From positions 124,001-188,000 of the forward strand of contig NZ_JACJOD010000011.1 of assembly GCF_014695385.1 (NCBI RefSeq): 64,000 nucleotides of DNA, in the 5' to 3' direction. How positions within the stretch are numbered: the stretch's first letter is position 1; the number at the start of each line of letters is the position of its first letter. A program made the translations under genes and the position numbers. Below are positions 47,831-56,479 of this stretch, one piece after another. The notes beneath the pieces are model-generated. The model did no database searches and was not told the DNA's origin. It was given only the letters and a program-made list of their open reading frames with translations. Source of the DNA: Trichocoleus sp. FACHB-46. Lineage in GTDB: Bacteria; Cyanobacteriota; Cyanobacteriia; FACHB-46.

Positions 47831-49078
47831 ATGCCAGCAACATCTTTTTACGCTGATGCAGAATATGACGATCAACTGAACGCTACTAGCTTTCGGTTGA
47901 ACAATGAAGACATCGAGCCAAGTGCAGATGATCTCGTTGACTTAGACATGGGGTATGCCGATCCAGCTAATGGTTTACGTAAAAGTGTGAGCCGCCGCAC
48001 CACTGATCTAGTGCGCTTGTATCTCCAGGAAATTGGTCGGGTTCGCTTATTGGGGCGAGATGAAGAAGTTTCAGAAGCGCAGCGGGTACAGCGCTACATG
48101 CGATTGCTAGAGTTACGCAACGAAGTAGCAGCCGCAGGGGATGAACCAATTAAGCGTTATGTTGATTTGATTGAAGCCCATGACTGTCTAGCATCTCAGC
48201 TAGGTCATCGGCCTTCTCTAGAGCGATGGGCTACCCAAGCAGGCGTTACTGTCGCAGACCTAAAGCCAATTTTAGCCCAAGGAAAACGTCGTTGGGCAGA
48301 GGTTGTAGCCTTAGAAGTAACGGAATTGGAGCAGATTCAAACAGAAGGTCTGCGAGCCAAGGAACACATGATCAAAGCGAACTTGCGCTTGGTCGTATCT
48401 GTCGCGAAGAAGTACCAGAATCGAGGCCTAGAGCTGCTGGATCTGATTCAAGAAGGCACCCTCGGCTTAGAGCGAGCGGTAGAAAAGTTTGACCCAACCA
48501 AAGGTTATCGCTTTAGCACCTATGCTTACTGGTGGATTCGCCAAGGAATTACCCGGGCGATCGCAACTCAGAGCCGCACGATTCGCCTACCAGTTCACAT
48601 CACTGAAAAACTGAACAAGATCAAAAAAGCTCAGCGCAAGATTTCTCAAGAAAAGGGTCGGACGGCCACTATTGAAGACATTGCTACTGAGCTTGAAATG
48701 ACGGCTCCGCAAGTTAGAGAAGTATTACTGCGAGTCCCCCGCTCTGTTTCTCTAGAAACCAAAGTAGGCAAAGAGAAAGATACAGAACTAGGAGATTTGC
48801 TGGAAACCGAAGATGTATCCCCTGAAGAAATTTTGATGCGGGAAGCCCTACGTCGAGACCTTCAGCAATTGCTTACAGACTTGACTAGCCGTGAGCGTGA
48901 CGTGATCTTAATGCGCTTTGGTTTAGGCGACGGTCATCCCTATTCCTTGGCTGAAATTGGCCGAGCTTTAGACTTGTCGCGGGAGCGCGTCCGTCAGATT
49001 GAAGCGAAAGCTTTGCAAAAACTGCGTCAGCCTAAGCGTCGTAACCGAGTGCGAGACTATTTAGAATCCCTTAGCTAA
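47831..49078 (+). CDS. sigC: Group 2 sigma factor SigC
   Basis: The 415-residue sigma-70 protein starts MPATSFYADAEYDDQ, which matches the N terminus known for cyanobacterial SigC. It has region 1.2 (DLVRLYLQEIGRVRLL), regions 2.1-2.4 (NLRLVVSVAKKYQNRG, LLDLIQEGTLGLERAVEKFD, YRFSTYAYWWIRQGITRAI), region 3 and region 4.2 with its helix-turn-helix (YSLAEIGRALDLSRERVRQIEAKAL). In other cyanobacteria SigC acts in nitrogen and carbon stress, heat acclimation and stationary phase. The 503-bp region before it is gene-free. The Fur gene follows, separated from it by a region with its own promoter-like signals. Confidence 0.95.
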   Translation: MPATSFYADAEYDDQLNATSFRLNNEDIEPSADDLVDLDMGYADPANGLRKSVSRRTTDLVRLYLQEIGRVRLLGRDEEVSEAQRVQRYMRLLELRNEVAAAGDEPIKRYVDLIEAHDCLASQLGHRPSLERWATQAGVTVADLKPILAQGKRRWAEVVALEVTELEQIQTEGLRAKEHMIKANLRLVVSVAKKYQNRGLELLDLIQEGTLGLERAVEKFDPTKGYRFSTYAYWWIRQGITRAIATQSRTIRLPVHITEKLNKIKKAQRKISQEKGRTATIEDIATELEMTAPQVREVLLRVPRSVSLETKVGKEKDTELGDLLETEDVSPEEILMREALRRDLQQLLTDLTSRERDVILMRFGLGDGHPYSLAEIGRALDLSRERVRQIEAKALQKLRQPKRRNRVRDYLESLS

Positions 49079-49186
49079 GGACTGCTAGGAAAGCCTAGAG
49101 AGACTTTTGTTCGTCAATTGCTCCTCAGGTTTTTGAGTAAGTTCTAAATAGTGGTAGGTTTGTACTAGCTACCTAATTAAACATTA

Positions 49187-49225
49187 TTGTCAACAAGGCG
49201 ATTCTCTTGATAATCACCTTGTTGA
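49187..49225 (+). promoter_or_regulatory. Promoter candidate and 14-bp inverted repeat upstream of the Fur gene
   Basis: TTGTCA (49187-49192), 16 bases, GATAAT (49209-49214) form a sigma-70-like promoter candidate. Overlapping it, TCAACAAGGCGATT (49190-49203) and AATCACCTTGTTGA (49212-49225) form an inverted repeat of 14 bp with one mismatch and an 8-base loop. The repeat could be an operator over the promoter or the end of the sigC transcript. There is no clean T tract after it. Confidence 0.45.
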
Positions 49226-49228
49226 TTG

Positions 49229-49247
49229 TGTATCATTCTCAATAAAG
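49229..49247 (+). promoter_or_regulatory. Candidate FurA box ahead of the Fur gene
   Basis: TGTATCATTCTCAATAAAG at 49229-49247 matches the published Anabaena FurA-box consensus (a 19-base A/T-rich site centred on ATTCTCAATAAA) exactly over 12 central bases (49235-49246). It ends 23 bases before the ATG at 49271, downstream of the promoter candidate, where a repressor would block transcription. Autoregulation is inferred. Confidence 0.55.
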
Positions 49248-49270
49248 AGACTTTATTGGGAAGTTTACTT

Positions 49271-49726
49271 ATGTCTCTCTACACAACGTCTTCACTGAAG
49301 GCTGAACTCAACGAGCGAGGCTGGCGTCTTACACCCCAACGAGAGACAATCTTGCAGGTATTTCAGAACCTTCCCAAAGGGAATCATCTGAGTGCCGAAG
49401 ATCTATATAACGAACTACAAACAGATGGAGAACGGATTAGCCTATCTACCATCTACCGAACTCTGAAGTTAATGGCTCGGATGGGAATTCTGCGTGAGCT
49501 AGAGTTGGCAGAAGGCCACAAGCATTATGAAATCAATCAGCCTTACCCTTATTACCATCACCATCTGATTTGCGTACGTTGCAATAAGACGATTGAGTTT
49601 AAGAGTGACTCGATCCTAAAAATTGGCACAAAAACCGCTCAAAAAGAGGGCTATCATTTGCTGGATTGCCAGTTGTCGATTCATGCGATCTGCCCCACCT
49701 GTCAGCGTTCACTAATGCCTGCTTAA
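49271..49726 (+). CDS. fur: Fur-family metalloregulator, FurA-like
   Basis: This 151-residue protein has an N-terminal winged helix (TPQRETILQVF, then LSTIYRTLKLMARMGILREL) and a C-terminal dimer domain. The metal site motif is HKHYEINQPYPYYHHHLICVRC, and there are two CxxC pairs (CVRC and CPTC). The sequence resembles cyanobacterial FurA more than Zur or PerR; the family member is inferred. In Anabaena, FurA also influences hetR and is linked to redox control. The Met at 49271 (MSLYTTSSLKAEL) is preferred over the upstream 49226, since it matches the family N terminus. It has a long A/T-rich leader with a dyad and a FurA-box-like site. It is about 4 kb from hetR. Confidence 0.92.
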   Translation: MSLYTTSSLKAELNERGWRLTPQRETILQVFQNLPKGNHLSAEDLYNELQTDGERISLSTIYRTLKLMARMGILRELELAEGHKHYEINQPYPYYHHHLICVRCNKTIEFKSDSILKIGTKTAQKEGYHLLDCQLSIHAICPTCQRSLMPA

Positions 49727-49767
49727 AAGCAGAGCTAGGTTACTAGACTTGAGCATCGGGGTAAGCG

Positions 49768-50697
49768 CTAGAAGCGCCCGTTCCGAACATCGCGATCGCT
49801 CACTCCATAAAACCGCTGGGCTGCCGCGATCGCTCTTTGGGTCGTAGGTCCCATACTGCCATCTAAGGCACCAGGATAAAAGCCTCTAGCCTTGAGTCGT
49901 CGCTGCAACTCTAAAACACTAAACTTTTGGGCAGGACGCGCATTCTCCCCAATGTAACCACCTTGCCCAAGGCCTGAGTTAGGGCTACGAGCCGTATCAA
50001 AACTAGAGGAGCTACCCAAGCTAGCCCAAGTGCCAGAACCAACCACACCATCCCCCGTTAAATTACGATCGCGCTGAAATTGAATTACGGCCTGCTCAGT
50101 AGCTGGACCAAAGACCCCATCTATCGGCTCAAAATAGTAGCCTAATATGTTTAGACGTCTTTGCAAATCTTCGACGGTAATACCGCGATCGCCTAAGGAC
50201 ACAGTTGCCTGATCAACAGCGCTATTGTAGAACTCTGAACCAAAATTGCTCGGTTCGCTGCTGTAGTAGGAAGTGGCTGAAACTGAGGTTGAGCTGAGTT
50301 GAGCACAATTCAGGGCTCTAGCTGTTGTAGAACCAACCACACCATCCGCTGTTAAGCCGCTGTCTTGCTGAAATTGCACAACTGCTGCTTCAGTTTTAGA
50401 CCCAAAATAACCAAATGTGCTGGTGTCCAAGTAGTTTTGATCGACTAGACATCTTTGCAACACTTCTACTTCGGGGCCTTCGTCTTCACGTTGTAGCGGC
50501 AACGCTAACACGTGGTCAGCTAGGGTGAGCGCTGCTAAACCAGAAATCACAGTGAGCAGTCGGATTAAAAACCCACTCGAAAGTTTTGCCCAATTTAGAT
50601 CGCTGAACAGTTCTGAGGTTTTGTCAGCGGGAAATAATTCAACCCTTGGAGGTGCTTCGTAGCTTGAGACAAGGTGAAGATAAGCGAGGTTTTCCAT
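49768..50697 (-). CDS. Peptidoglycan-binding domain protein (three repeats)
   Basis: The 309-residue protein has an N-terminal cytoplasmic stretch of about 45 residues, a hydrophobic helix (about 46-66, GFLIRLLTVISGLAALTLADH) and three PG_binding_1-type repeats, near residues 75-135 (VEVLQRCLVDQNYL), 170-230 (VEDLQRRLNILGYY) and 255-300 (VLELQRRLKARGFYPG). Between them are Ser/Gly-rich linkers. There is no catalytic domain. It presumably anchors to or senses the peptidoglycan layer from the membrane. The ATG at 50697 has GGGA six bases upstream and is preferred over the frame start at 50730. It is next to an SH3-domain gene on the same strand, after a 140-bp gap. Confidence 0.9.
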   Translation of the reverse strand: MENLAYLHLVSSYEAPPRVELFPADKTSELFSDLNWAKLSSGFLIRLLTVISGLAALTLADHVLALPLQREDEGPEVEVLQRCLVDQNYLDTSTFGYFGSKTEAAVVQFQQDSGLTADGVVGSTTARALNCAQLSSTSVSATSYYSSEPSNFGSEFYNSAVDQATVSLGDRGITVEDLQRRLNILGYYFEPIDGVFGPATEQAVIQFQRDRNLTGDGVVGSGTWASLGSSSSFDTARSPNSGLGQGGYIGENARPAQKFSVLELQRRLKARGFYPGALDGSMGPTTQRAIAAAQRFYGVSDRDVRNGRF

Positions 50698-50837
50698 AAT
50701 TTTCCCGCGATGCACTGAAAAGCTGAGCAAAATCCAAAGTTCTCAGGCTCTGGGTCTGAGAAACTTTTCCAATATCTTATGCGATTTGGTTACTGGTGTT
50801 CAGTATTTTTACAGGGATTTTACAGTTGCTACATAAC

Positions 50838-51299
50838 TTAATTCGAGCGCTCTGTGTTACCTGCTTTTACCCAGCCCGCGCGATCGCTGTTTTCCAGGCG
50901 AACTCGTTGCCATTGCTTATCAGAGCTTTCCTCTAGCACTACAACTCGGCTGTTAAATTCGATACCACCAATCTGGTTGGAATCGCGGCCAGGGCCATCT
51001 CGCAAAATTAAGCCAATCGGTTGTACGACACGAGCTTGATAAGCCCCTGGTTCCAAAACTGGAGCTGAGGCAGTGCTGGACACCTGAGAAGATTGAGCAT
51101 TTCCAGCAGCAGGCTTAGAAACTGTAACGGCTTTATTAGTGAGCGGCTTGTCATTAGCAAACGCTGGTCTGGGGGGAGGAGCAGTGAGTTTAGTGACAAG
51201 ATACCGAGCAGCCACCACTCCTCCTAGTCCCAAGAGGGCGATCGCCAGCGCAAAACCCAGCAGAAATTTTATTAGGTTTATCAGGCCAGACCACTTCAT
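50838..51299 (-). CDS. SH3-domain membrane protein
   Basis: The 153-residue protein has an N-terminal transmembrane helix (about 10-33, FLLGFALAIALLGLGGVVAAR), a Pro/Ser/Ala linker and a C-terminal bacterial SH3-type domain (about 85-150: RVVQPIGLILRDGPGRDSNQIGGI, VVVLEESSDKQWQRVRLEN, GWVKAG). SH3b domains often bind peptidoglycan or metals. The Met at 51299 (MKWSGLINL) is preferred. It may work with the peptidoglycan-binding protein downstream of it on the same strand. The true partner is unknown. Confidence 0.86.
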   Translation of the reverse strand: MKWSGLINLIKFLLGFALAIALLGLGGVVAARYLVTKLTAPPPRPAFANDKPLTNKAVTVSKPAAGNAQSSQVSSTASAPVLEPGAYQARVVQPIGLILRDGPGRDSNQIGGIEFNSRVVVLEESSDKQWQRVRLENSDRAGWVKAGNTERSN

Positions 51300-51396
51300 G
51301 GCTAAAACCAAATCAGACTGTATTCTACATTGCTGCTCCCAAATTTATCTGGATTTGGATGAGGAATTCCGACAAATCCTAAAATACAAGTTCGCT

Positions 51397-52920
51397 TTAG
51401 TCAGGAGACTGTATGGAGCGAGAGACCCGGCTACTTAAGCCACCATGCCGAGAAGCTAGACGCGCTTTGCCAGCCGCTGCCCAATCCTGAAGAAATTGAA
51501 TTTGCTCCCGTGCTGTTTGAGCCAAAGGAACCATTTGACTAGCCGCCTCCAGAATATCGTCAGTCGTAAAGTCCCGATTTTGGCTAAACCCAATATGCAT
51601 TGCCTCTATGATGGTTTGCTCAATCTCTGCGCCTGAGAAGTCAGGAGTTTCATAGGCGAGGCGCTCCAAGTCGTAACTCTTTAGATTGTGAGATCTTAAA
51701 CGAGACAAATGCACCGAGAAAATAGCTCGACGTTCTTCTTGACTGGGCAAGCCGACGAAGAAGATTTCGTCAAATCGGCCCTTACGCAACATTTCAGGTG
51801 GCAACGCCTGGACATTATTGGCAGTTGCGACCACAAAAACAGGAGAAGACTTTTCTGCTAGCCAGGTAATGAAAGTGCCGAAGACGCGGCTAGTCGTCCC
51901 AGCGTCTCCTTTACTGTCAAATCCTGAAAAAGCTTTGTCAATTTCGTCAATCCACAGCACACAGGGAGCTAACGCTTCAGCTAGCTGAATCATTTGCCGA
52001 GTTCGAGATTCTGATTCACCCACCAACCCAGCAAATAATCGTCCTACATCTAATCTAAGTAAGGGCAAATGCCAGTGGTGGGCGATCGCTTTAGCGGTTA
52101 AAGACTTACCAGTCCCCTGAATTCCAGCCAATAGCATACCTCTAGGATGCGGCAAACCATACTGTCGGGCTCGCTCAGAAAAGGCACCTCCCCGTCTCAA
52201 TAACCAATCTTTAAGGTTATCTAAACCACCAATGTCTGAAATTCTTTCAGTAGCAGGGTAAAAATCTAAGATTTGCGTCTGGCGGATGGTCTGCCGTTTC
52301 TCTTCTAGGATCAAATCCACATCGTCTGGTTGCAGTTCACGATGTGTGGCGATCGCTCGGGCCAACACCCGCCGAATTCGTTCGATGGAAAGACCCTGAC
52401 AAGAGCGCACCAAATCATCTAGCGTGCGACCTTCCAGAGATTGACCTGTTGACACCAGCAGACGCTCAATCTCAACCTGGATATCATCAGGAGCAGGCAA
52501 TGGAAACTCTAAAACAGTGATAACCTCGCTCAGCTCATCTGGAATGGTGATCTGCGACGCGACGAGAACGACATTCTTAGGCTGAGATTTGAGCAATCGA
52601 GCCAAATTCCGCAGTTTACGCGAAACAGAAACATCTTCTACAAAGCGATGAAAGTCACGCAAGATGAAGATAGCAGGAGCAGTTGCAGGTAGTTTTTCGA
52701 CAAATTCTAGGGCTTGTAGAGGATTGCGCTTACCGAAGCCTGCATCATTAGCGTTGCCCTGATAGCCATCGACAAAATCCCAGATGTAAACTGCGCGATT
52801 ACCTTGGTGCTTAGCAGACTGCGCGATCGCCGCTTCTACCCGCTCTTCTTCGCGAGTGGGAATATAGATCAAGGGGTAGCGAGCTCGTAGCAGTAGCTCG
52901 AACTCATTGCTAAAGTTCAT
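51397..52920 (-). CDS. AAA-family ATPase, Ycf46-like
   Basis: The 507-residue protein has a degenerate N-terminal AAA-like region (about 1-200) and a C-terminal AAA+ module with Walker A GIQGTGKS, Walker [12 protein letters not shown], sensor 1 VATANN and arginine finger region [11 protein letters not shown]. This is the Ycf46 type, found in cyanobacteria and red-algal plastids; in cyanobacteria it has been linked to bicarbonate use and membrane-protein handling. It lies 27 bp after the YceD gene stop on the same strand, so both may be one operon. The Met at 52920 is preferred over the frame start at 52932. Confidence 0.9.
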   Translation of the reverse strand: MNFSNEFELLLRARYPLIYIPTREEERVEAAIAQSAKHQGNRAVYIWDFVDGYQGNANDAGFGKRNPLQALEFVEKLPATAPAIFILRDFHRFVEDVSVSRKLRNLARLLKSQPKNVVLVASQITIPDELSEVITVLEFPLPAPDDIQVEIERLLVSTGQSLEGRTLDDLVRSCQGLSIERIRRVLARAIATHRELQPDDVDLILEEKRQTIRQTQILDFYPATERISDIGGLDNLKDWLLRRGGAFSERARQYGLPHPRGMLLAGIQGTGKSLTAKAIAHHWHLPLLRLDVGRLFAGLVGESESRTRQMIQLAEALAPCVLWIDEIDKAFSGFDSKGDAGTTSRVFGTFITWLAEKSSPVFVVATANNVQALPPEMLRKGRFDEIFFVGLPSQEERRAIFSVHLSRLRSHNLKSYDLERLAYETPDFSGAEIEQTIIEAMHIGFSQNRDFTTDDILEAASQMVPLAQTAREQIQFLQDWAAAGKARLASRHGGLSSRVSRSIQSPD

Positions 52921-52947
52921 AAAACTATCCAACTCAGAACAGTGGCA

Positions 52948-53451
52948 TCAAGAAGGTAGCTGTTTTCTCAAGGCCTCCAAAGAAGCCCAACGACTATCTG
53001 TTCCTGAAGAAGAAAGTGAGTCAGATAACTTAATGCCGGTACAAGCCGGGTCACATAGCTGGCGCTGAGGAATTGCCAAACATAGCTGTTCGTAGAGCCA
53101 TTTAGCAGCATCGAAGTTGCCTTGAGGCGATAAGCTTTCTACTAAATCTTCTAGCCCCACTTCGCGGTCTAGAATAATTGCATCTGCATCACCAGCCGAC
53201 TCATCCAACCAGATAAGCTCGGAAGCATCCACAGCCAACCGATGATTATAGTTTTGCAAGCAACGATGACAAGCCAAAGTAATAATGGTTTCGGCCTGCA
53301 CTGAAACTTCTAAATAATTGCCGCGATGAGTGACCTTTAGCTGTCCCTGAACAGGGGTCAAAGTTTCCAGATCGGGAAGAAACTCTTTAAACTCAAGAAC
53401 TTCTGTCTGCTCAGGAGCCCTCGTTAACTGAGGGATGTAAATGGCGTCCAT
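52948..53451 (-). CDS. YceD family (DUF177) protein
   Basis: The 167-residue protein of the YceD family shows the metal-ligand pair CHRC (CHRCLQNYNHRL, about residues 62-73) and, about 70 residues later, a second cysteine pair (CDPACTG). Such proteins are linked to 23S rRNA accumulation in plants and E. coli; the molecular job is not known. It lies upstream of the Ycf46-like gene and downstream of jag on the same strand, after a gap of 94 bp. The ATG at 53451 is preceded by no strong ribosome site. Confidence 0.85.
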   Translation of the reverse strand: MDAIYIPQLTRAPEQTEVLEFKEFLPDLETLTPVQGQLKVTHRGNYLEVSVQAETIITLACHRCLQNYNHRLAVDASELIWLDESAGDADAIILDREVGLEDLVESLSPQGNFDAAKWLYEQLCLAIPQRQLCDPACTGIKLSDSLSSSGTDSRWASLEALRKQLPS

Positions 53452-53545
53452 ACAGATTCTGTGCCAGTCAAAAAGTTGAGATGTTACTCTACCCTAGCAA
53501 TTTATAGCTTTGAATTTAGCTGCGATGGTAGATTAGACAGCTCAG

Positions 53546-54073
53546 TTAGCTAGGTTCTGTCTGCGTCTGCTTCACCACTAAGCGCCGATCAGGTTCTCGG
53601 CCTCGACTATAGGTTTCCAAGTCAGGATACACCTTTAGGAAAGTGTGAATCTGCCGTCGCTCGGCTGAAGAGAGCGCTTTCATCTCCACCTCTTGACCCG
53701 TCTGGCGAACTTGGTCCGCTGCCTGCTCTGCCAAAGATTGCAGCTCAGCTTGACGGCGGGCGCGATATCCTGCCAACTCAATCGTGTAGGCTTTTTGCTG
53801 ATCCTCAGCTTGGCCTAAGTTGAGAATAGTATTAGCAAGATATTGGAGCGCGTCCAAGACGGCCCCATTAGGCCCCGTCAGTTGTTGAATTTGTTCCGGA
53901 GTCAGGCCTGTTTCATCAATGGTCAGCCAATAGCTAGCCCTATCTTCTAGGGTTGCTTCAGTACCAGACTGTGTTGAGGTGGGGTCATGGGCCGCTTGCT
54001 CAGCGACTTGCACATCTGCTGGTAGATCCACCAAGCTCAATAATTCCTGAAGCCACTCTCGACCTTGTTGCAC
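53546..54073 (-). CDS. Jag/R3H-domain RNA-binding protein
   Basis: The product is about 175 residues. It has a KH-type region (about 45-105; WLTIDETGLTPEQIQQLTGPNGAVLDALQYLANTIL includes the GPNG loop) and a C-terminal R3H domain (about 110-165; MKALSSAERRQIHTFLK). The family is linked with YidC and envelope biology through RNA binding. The frame is open back to 54205 but would overlap yidC by 89 bp. The GTG at 54073 is chosen because GGAGG lies 11 bases upstream and it clears the yidC stop by 43 bp. Gene order with yidC is the usual cyanobacterial one. Confidence 0.82.
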   Translation of the reverse strand: MQQGREWLQELLSLVDLPADVQVAEQAAHDPTSTQSGTEATLEDRASYWLTIDETGLTPEQIQQLTGPNGAVLDALQYLANTILNLGQAEDQQKAYTIELAGYRARRQAELQSLAEQAADQVRQTGQEVEMKALSSAERRQIHTFLKVYPDLETYSRGREPDRRLVVKQTQTEPS

Positions 54074-54116
54074 GCGATGACCGTCCTCCGGAAAGTAAAT
54101 ATGCCGACTACTCCAG

Positions 54117-55256
54117 TTAGGCCTTTTTCTTAGCCCGTCCTGGTTCAAAAGGAAGGGCTTCTCTGTCTGTACCACCACCAGAGGTTTTGGCCTCTTCATC
54201 CACAATCTTCTGCAAGTTTTCGGGTAGAGGCTCCCGTGACAGAATAAAGGTTTGGAAGGTTTGGAAGATGTTAGCTAGCAGCATGTACATCAAGACACCA
54301 GCTGGAAGCGGGAAGAACAAGAACATCCCAGAGAAGATAATTGGCGTAATCTTGTTGACCGTTGCCTGTTGGGGATTGGAATTAGGTCCTTGACCCGACA
54401 AGATTTGGTTGATGTACAAGCTGATACCAAAGAAGAGCACCATGCCAACGATGTCCCAATGGATTGTGCCATCGTCATCAAAGGCTCCAACTCGACCTAA
54501 GGCATCAATGAACAGAAATCCTTTGTCTGCTGCCAAGCCTGGGACGACACCCTGAACGCTCACTTCTCCTGGCTGGAGGGCTTCTAAGTTGCCACTCTCA
54601 TCAATTCGAACTCGATCTTCGCCTTTGGTGATTTTCCAGCTAGGTTGGATTTTGGTTTCAGGATGCTCTTCTAATAGCGTACCTAGAGGCTTGCCATCTA
54701 CGGTTTGAAACTCAATTTTGGTTTTTTCTCCAACGGCTAACCGGTTACCACCTGGCAGGAGGGCAACAACAGGTGCGTGGACCTTGTCAGCGATAAAGAT
54801 GTTCTGGGGAGAAGTTGCAAACGCTTGAGGCTGAACCTGGGTAATCTGCTCCTGAGGTAGGATTTGCAGATTGACGCTGTAGTTAGCATCTGAGAACGGT
54901 GAACCACGCAGCGTTGCAAAGAGGGCAAATAGCACCGGCATTTGCAGCAAAACAGGAAAGCAGCCTGCTAGCGGATTGCCAAACTCTTTGTAAATTTTGC
55001 TCATTTCCTCCTGCTGCTTAGCAGGATCGTCTTTGTGACGCTCTTGAATTTCCTTGACCCGCTTCTGCATAACGGGTTGGGTGACGCGCATCCGACGCAT
55101 ACTCCGGATCGAGCCAGCGCTGAGAGGATAGAGGGCAAAGCGAATTACTAGTGTCAGAGCCACGATGGCTAGACCGTAACTAGGCACAATCCCGTAGAAA
55201 AAGTCCAGGATTGGCAGCATGACATTGTTGGAGAGAAATCCTACACCGAAGTCCAT
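54117..55256 (-). CDS. yidC: Membrane protein insertase YidC/Oxa1
   Basis: The 379-residue insertase has Oxa1-type helices: TM1 near 15-40 (the [11 protein letters not shown] segment has the Arg in the groove), TM2 near 93-115 ([18 protein letters not shown]), then TM3-TM5 within residues 270-345. Between TM2 and TM3 lies a long insertion (about 120-265) that contains a beta-sandwich pattern similar to bacterial Ig-like (BIG2) domains: [17 protein letters not shown], then [11 protein letters not shown]. The cytosolic tail ends in a basic KKKA. It inserts and folds membrane proteins, including thylakoid subunits. No signal peptide is needed. The gene is upstream of jag and follows the PH-rnpA-rpmH block after a 189-bp gap. 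Confidence 0.95.
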   Translation of the reverse strand: MDFGVGFLSNNVMLPILDFFYGIVPSYGLAIVALTLVIRFALYPLSAGSIRSMRRMRVTQPVMQKRVKEIQERHKDDPAKQQEEMSKIYKEFGNPLAGCFPVLLQMPVLFALFATLRGSPFSDANYSVNLQILPQEQITQVQPQAFATSPQNIFIADKVHAPVVALLPGGNRLAVGEKTKIEFQTVDGKPLGTLLEEHPETKIQPSWKITKGEDRVRIDESGNLEALQPGEVSVQGVVPGLAADKGFLFIDALGRVGAFDDDGTIHWDIVGMVLFFGISLYINQILSGQGPNSNPQQATVNKITPIIFSGMFLFFPLPAGVLMYMLLANIFQTFQTFILSREPLPENLQKIVDEEAKTSGGGTDREALPFEPGRAKKKA

Positions 55257-55335
55257 TCGCTCTAAGTCAACCTACGTGCTCTGAATGTTCTAATCTAATC
55301 TATCTGATATTAATTCAGCCTGGAGAGGCATTGAC

Positions 55336-55358
55336 ATAAATAAAGCCCCTAAAGGGCT
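55336..55358 (-). terminator. Terminator candidate after the rpmH-rnpA-PH block
   Basis: On the minus strand AGCCC (55358-55354), a 5-base loop and GGGCT (55348-55344) form a short stem that is followed by a T-rich TTATTTAT. It lies about 88 bp after the PH gene stop and before yidC. The stem is only 5 bp. Confidence 0.45.
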
Positions 55359-55445
55359 GAAGGTAGCAAGTCTTGGCGATCGCAAACTTAGTTACTGAAT
55401 GCTGAGGAAGCCACTCTGTCGCTCTCGATCGCTGCATTCAGGGAG

Positions 55446-55844
55446 TTAGGATTTAGCGCCCACTGCACCGCTTGCTTGCTGAGCCCTTGTGGAGAGCTTG
55501 TCATTGATGTAGTCGTAGACCTCTCTAAAGTTAGGCACCGATCGCAGCTCTAGGCGGCTGCCATCTTTTAAGGTGATGACCATATCGCCCCAAGCACCCA
55601 GTCCACGAGGTACAGTGACGATTTTGGCAATTTCGGAGTAGATGATATCGGAGCGATCGCGCCCCATCCAACCACCAGTGACAGAAATACGACGATTGGT
55701 AATGCGATAACGAACCCACAGGGCGCGAACAATAGCACCAACGCTCAGGGGGATACAAATAATAGTAAATCCCAGCAAAAAGTTGATGATCAGATCGCCA
55801 ATGTGAGGACCGCCCTCATAGTATGCTTCCTCGTTAATCGCCAT
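55446..55844 (-). CDS. PH-domain membrane protein (bPH_2-like)
   Basis: The 132-residue protein begins with a short acidic N terminus and then a hydrophobic segment (about 18-45), with YRITNRRISVTGGW (the bPH_2 pattern), SDIIYSEIAKIVTVPRG and LELRSVPNFREVYDYI. This is a bacterial pleckstrin-like domain seen in many cyanobacteria next to rnpA and yidC. Its start overlaps the rnpA stop (TAATG), so the two are translationally coupled. The function is not known; it may bind membranes or assist YidC. Confidence 0.9.
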   Translation of the reverse strand: MAINEEAYYEGGPHIGDLIINFLLGFTIICIPLSVGAIVRALWVRYRITNRRISVTGGWMGRDRSDIIYSEIAKIVTVPRGLGAWGDMVITLKDGSRLELRSVPNFREVYDYINDKLSTRAQQASGAVGAKS

Positions 55845-56218
55845 TACCTTAAAACCTCAGCATCTACCAACAACTGCTCTAATTCTCGCAGAACTTGATG
55901 ATAATCGCACTGAACAGCGGGGGGACGCACTACAACTACTAGCTGCCAGCCCAGAGGTAGCTGGGGCAAAAACTGTCGTAGAGCAGCCCGAATTTGTCGC
56001 TTTAGGCGATTGCGAACTACAGCACGTTTACTGACTTTTTGACTAACAGAAATACCAATCTGAGTTGGTAATGCTGGAGAGTGGCTGGAATGGTTGAGAT
56101 GACCTTGTTTGTTTAAGGCTCGTAAGGTTATGTTCGCCGTCGAGCGACGAATTCCACCTTGATAAACGGCACTAAAGTCTTGTCGCCGTTTAAGCCGATT
56201 TGACTGGGGCAGGGACAC
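55844..56218 (-). CDS. rnpA: Ribonuclease P protein component
   Basis: The 124-residue protein binds RNase P RNA and helps it cut tRNA 5' leaders. The family signature is the basic RNR motif KRAVVRNRLKRQIR (about 65-78), after the N-terminal LKRRQDFSAVYQ pattern. Length is typical. It lies 41 bp after rpmH and overlaps the PH-domain gene start by one base (TAATG). Order rpmH-rnpA-PH-yidC-jag is the classical one for cyanobacteria. Confidence 0.95.
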   Translation of the reverse strand: MSLPQSNRLKRRQDFSAVYQGGIRRSTANITLRALNKQGHLNHSSHSPALPTQIGISVSQKVSKRAVVRNRLKRQIRAALRQFLPQLPLGWQLVVVVRPPAVQCDYHQVLRELEQLLVDAEVLR

Positions 56219-56259
56219 TTCAGTCTTCGAGCCACTCCGTTGATTGCAATAAGTACTGC

Positions 56260-56397
56260 CTAGACTGCAAGACGTTGACGGCCTTTTTGTCTGCGGGCCT
56301 TGATGACTCGCTGGCCATTCTTAGTACGCATGCGGGCCCGGAACCCGGAAGTTCTTTTTCTTTTGCGAGAGGTACCACCCAAAGTCCGCTGAGTCAT
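56260..56397 (-). CDS. rpmH: 50S ribosomal protein L34
   Basis: A 45-residue, very basic protein starting [15 protein letters not shown], with [20 protein letters not shown] in the middle and ending GRQRLAV. It is the usual L34 size and pattern. It lies 41 bp upstream of rnpA on the same strand, as in most bacteria. A transcript for the block must begin in the 82 bp between its start and the DUF2808 gene stop. Confidence 0.97.
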   Translation of the reverse strand: MTQRTLGGTSRKRKRTSGFRARMRTKNGQRVIKARRQKGRQRLAV

Positions 56398-56479
56398 AGT
56401 TCAAGTTGCTCCAAACGTGCTAATCGATTAAGCGTGAAAAAAGCCACAGTCTACCATCGTACCATCGATTTTGCACTGA

